Assembly (NCBI GenBank): GCA_023053545.1
Contig: JAKZAN010000026.1
Span: 1-64,000 of the forward strand
Reading direction: 5' to 3'
Source: Lepidurus packardi
Lineage: Eukaryota; Arthropoda; Branchiopoda; Notostraca; Triopsidae
Length of the DNA stretch: 64,000 nucleotides
The notes under the pieces are model-generated. The model searched no databases. It worked only from the letters and a program-made list of their open reading frames with translations, and was not told the DNA's origin. Of the stretch, positions 60,301-64,000 are shown piece after piece (position 1 is the first letter of the stretch; the number at the start of each line of letters is the position of its first letter). Made by a program: the position numbers and the translations under genes.

Positions 60301-63300
60301 TTATTTGCATGCAAAAAACGAAATTTCGACATTTGAAGAAAGCACAGTTAAGGCAATCTAATTTTGTCGTTTTTATCAATTATTATATTATATTATTTGC
60401 ATGCAAAAAACGAAATTTCGACATTTGAAGAAAGCACAGTTAAGGCAATCTAATTTTGTCGTTTTTATCAATTATTATATTATATTATTTGCATGCAAAA
60501 AACCGAAAGGCATTTAAAGTACGCGAAATCAATACATAGATATAAACGAAATTTCGACATTTGAAGAAAGCACAGTTAAGGCAATCTAATTTTGTCGTTT
60601 TTATCAATTATTATATTATATTATTTGCATGCAAAAAACCGAAAGGCATTTAAAGTACGCGAAATCAATACATAGATATAAACGAAATTTCGACATTTGA
60701 AGAAAGCACAGTTAAGGCAATCTAATTTTGTCGTTTTTATCAATTATTATATTATATTATTTGCATGCAAAAAACGAAATTTCGACATTTGAAGAAAGCA
60801 CAGTTAAGGCAATCTAATTTTTTCGTTTTTATCAATTATTATATTATATTATTTGCATGCAAAAAACGAAATTTCGACATTTGAAGAAAGCACAGTTAAG
60901 GCAATCTAATTTTGTCGTTTTTATCAATTATTATATTATATTATTTGCATGCAAAAAACGAAATTTCGACATTTGAAGAAAGCACAGTTAAGGCAATCTA
61001 ATTTTGTCGTTTTTATCAATTATTATATTATATTATTTGCATGCAAAAAACGAAATTTCGACATTTGAAGAAAGCACAGTTAAGGCAATCTAATTTTGTC
61101 GTTTTTATCAATTATTATATTATATTATTTGCATGCAAAAAACGAAATTTCGACATTTGAAGAAAGCACAGTTAAGGCAATCTAATTTTGTCGTTTTTAT
61201 CAATTATTATATTATATTATTTGCATGCAAAAAACGAAATTTCGACATTTGAAGAAAGCACAGTTAAGGCAATCTAATTTTGTCGTTTTTATCAATTATT
61301 ATATTATATTATTTGCATGCAAAAAACGAAATTTCGACATTTGAAGAAAGCACAGTTAAGGCAATCTAATTTTGTCGTTTTTATCAATTATTATATTATA
61401 TTATTTGCATGCAAAAAACCGAAAGGCATTTAAAGTACGCGAAATCAATACATAGATATAAACGAAATTTCGACATTTGAAGAAAGCACAGTTAAGGCAA
61501 TCTAATTTTGTCGTTTTTATCAATTATTATATTATATTATTTGCATGCAAAAAACGAAATTTCGACATTTGAAGAAAGCACAGTTAAGGCAATCTAATTT
61601 TGTCGTTTTTATCAATTATTATATTATATTATTTGCATGCAAAAAACGAAATTTCGACATTTGAAGAAAGCACAGTTAAGGCAATCTAATTTTGTCGTTT
61701 TTATCAATTATTATATTATATTATTTGCATGCAAAAAACCGAAAGGCATTTAAAGTACGCGAAATCAATACATAGATATAAACGAAATTTCGACATTTGA
61801 AGAAAGCACAGTTAAGGCAATCTAATTTTGTCGTTTTTATCAATTATTATATTATATTATTTGCATGCAAAAAACGAAATTTCGACATTTGAAGAAAGCA
61901 CAGTTAAGGCAATCTAATTTTGTCGTTTTTATCAATTATTATATTATATTATTTGCATGCAAAAAACGAAATTTCGACATTTGAAGAAAGCACAGTTAAG
62001 GCAATCTAATTTTGTCGTTTTTATCAATTATTATATTATATTATTTGCATTCAAAAAACCGAAAGGCATTTAAATACGCGAAATCAATACATAGATATAA
62101 ACGAAATTTCGACATTTGAAGAAAGCACAGTTAAGGCAATCTAATTTTGTCGTTTTTATCAATTATTATATTATATTATTTGCATGCAAAAAACGAAATT
62201 TCTACATTTGAAGAAAGCACAGTTAAGGCAATCTAATTTTGTCGTTTTTATCAATTATTATATTATATTATTTGCATGCAAAAAACGAAATTTCGACATT
62301 TGAAGAAAGCACAGTTAAGGCAATCTAATTTTGTCGTTTTTATCAATTATTATATTATATTATTTGCATGCAAAAAACCGAAAGGCATTTAAAGTACGCG
62401 AAATCAATACATAGATATAAACGAAATTTCGACATTTGAAGAAAGCACAGTTAAGGCAATCTAATTTTGTCGTTTTTATCAATTATTATATTACATTATT
62501 TGCATTCAAAAAACCGAAAGGCATTTAAAGTACGCGAAATCAATACATAGATATAAACGAAATTTCGACATTTGAAGAAAGCACAGTTAAGGCAATCTAA
62601 TTTTGTCGTTTTTATCAATTATTATATTATATTATTTGCATGCAAAAAACGAAATTTCGACATTTGAAGAAAGCACAGTTAAGGCAATCTAATTTTGTCG
62701 TTTTTATCAATTATTATATTATATTATTTGCATGCAAAAAACGAAATTTCGACATTTGAAGAAAGCACAGTTAAGGCAATCTAATTTTTTCGTTTTTATC
62801 AATTATTATATTATATTATTTGCATGCAAAAAACGAAATTTCGACATTTGAAGAAAGCACAGTTAAGGCAATCTAATTTTGTCGTTTTTATCAATTATTA
62901 TATTATATTATTTGCATGCAAAAAACGAAATTTCGACATTTGAAGAAAGCACAGTTAAGGCAATCTAATTTTGTCGTTTTTATCAATTATTATATTATAT
63001 TATTTGCATGCAAAAAACGAAATTTCGACATTTGAAGAAAGCACAGTTAAGGCAATCTAATTTTGTCGTTTTTATCAATTATTATATTATATTATTTGCA
63101 TGCAAAAAACGAAATTTCGACATTTGAAGAAAGCACAGTTAAGGCAATCTAATTTTGTCGTTTTTATCAATTATTATATTATATTATTTGCATGCAAAAA
63201 ACCGAAAGGCATTTAAAGTACGCGAAATCAATACATAGATATAAACGAAATTTCGACATTTGAAGAAAGCACAGTTAAGGCAATCTAATTTTGTCGTTTT

Positions 63301-64000
63301 TATCAATTATTATATTATATTATTTGCATGCAAAAAACCGAAAGGCATTTAAAGTACGCGAAATCAATACATAGATATAAACGAAATTTCGACATTTGAA
63401 GAAAGCACAGTTAAGGCAATCTAATTTTGTCGTTTTTATCAATTATTATATTATATTATTTGCATGCAAAAAACGAAATTTCGACATTTGAAGAAAGCAC
63501 AGTTAAGGCAATCTAATTTTGTCGTTTTTATCAATTATTATATTATATTATTTGCATGCAAAAAACGAAATTTCGACATTTGAAGAAAGCACAGTTAAGG
63601 CAATCTAATTTTGTCGTTTTTATCAATTATTATATTATATTATTTGCATGCAAAAAACGAAATTTCGACATTTGAAGAAAGCACAGTTAAGGCAATCTAA
63701 TTTTGTCGTTTTTATCAATTATTATATTATATTATTTGCATGCAAAAAACGAAATTTCGACATTTGAAGAAAGCACAGTTAAGGCAATCTAATTTTGTCG
63801 TTTTTATCAATTATTATATTATATTATTTGCATGCAAAAAACGAAATTTCGACATTTGAAGAAAGCACAGTTAAGGCAATCTAATTTTGTCGTTTTTATC
63901 AATTATTATATTATATTATTTGCATGCAAAAAACGAAATTTCGACATTTGAAGAAAGCACAGTTAAGGCAATCTAATTTTGTCGTTTTTATCAATTATTA
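57325..64000. repeat. Satellite array E, continues past the window
   Basis: Same satellite. Private variants include TTTTTTCG for TTTTGTCG (60089, 60823, 62787) and TATTACATTATTTGCATTC before long units (57459, 58054, 62493). The long unit lacking a G (62074) followed by a CTACATTT unit links it to array D. The array runs to the window end, so its full length is unknown. Confidence 0.97.

Noticed and set aside
1..64000. CENP-B box in the satellite, as proof of centromere function
   Set aside because: I see no match to the CENP-B box core (TTCG....A..CGGG) in the monomer, so centromere function is not supported from sequence alone.

Overview
The window is animal (metazoan) genomic DNA, roughly two thirds of it one AT-rich satellite, with mobile elements and one gene-bearing block set in it. 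The BEL/Pao LTR retrotransposon, a superfamily confined to animals, fixes the kingdom. The LINE types, the TCAGTC-type initiators and the overall style suggest an arthropod, but that is inference and I cannot name a species. Nothing in it is bacterial.

Layout. Satellite arrays: A 1-17275, B 20939-28438, C 35236-43256, D 54096-55626 and E 57325-64000, about 41 kb in all. The monomer comes in two lengths, 92 bp (S) and 136 bp (L, with a 44-bp extra block). Three retroelements interrupt the arrays. A minus-strand 5'-truncated LINE with poly(A) tail and target-site duplication lies at 17276-20938. A nearly intact BEL/Pao element lies at 28439-35235, with two 328-bp LTRs differing by one base, a tRNA-Phe primer site, ATTAT duplications and one frameshift in pol. 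A 5'-truncated CR1/L2-like LINE with a TAA-type tail lies at 55627-57324. Removing the first LINE or the BEL element restores an exact satellite monomer.

The block 43257-54095 is not satellite. It holds a minus-strand coiled-coil gene (43474-44328) with a 57-codon frame just downstream (43298-43471), two adjacent perfect hairpins (44851-44992), a 17-copy ~204-bp minisatellite with a TATA box in each unit (about 45150-48610), a perfect palindrome (49374-49406), and a plus-strand gene for an OTU-like cysteine protease resembling vertnin-type proteins (50757-51917). The OTU gene lies between inverted repeats with Tc1/mariner-style ends and TA duplications (49746-52888), with another inverted-repeat segment nested in the left end.

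How the parts relate. The last codons, stop and start of the 3' UTR of the coiled-coil gene region (about 43291-43330) are about 80% identical to part of the satellite monomer, in the same frame and with KNDKIRL conserved. Either the satellite arose from the 3' end of this gene or a related one, or the gene ends in an old edge monomer. With the divergent gene pair around a promoter-like minisatellite and the transposon-style ends around the OTU gene, this block is the best candidate for something undescribed.
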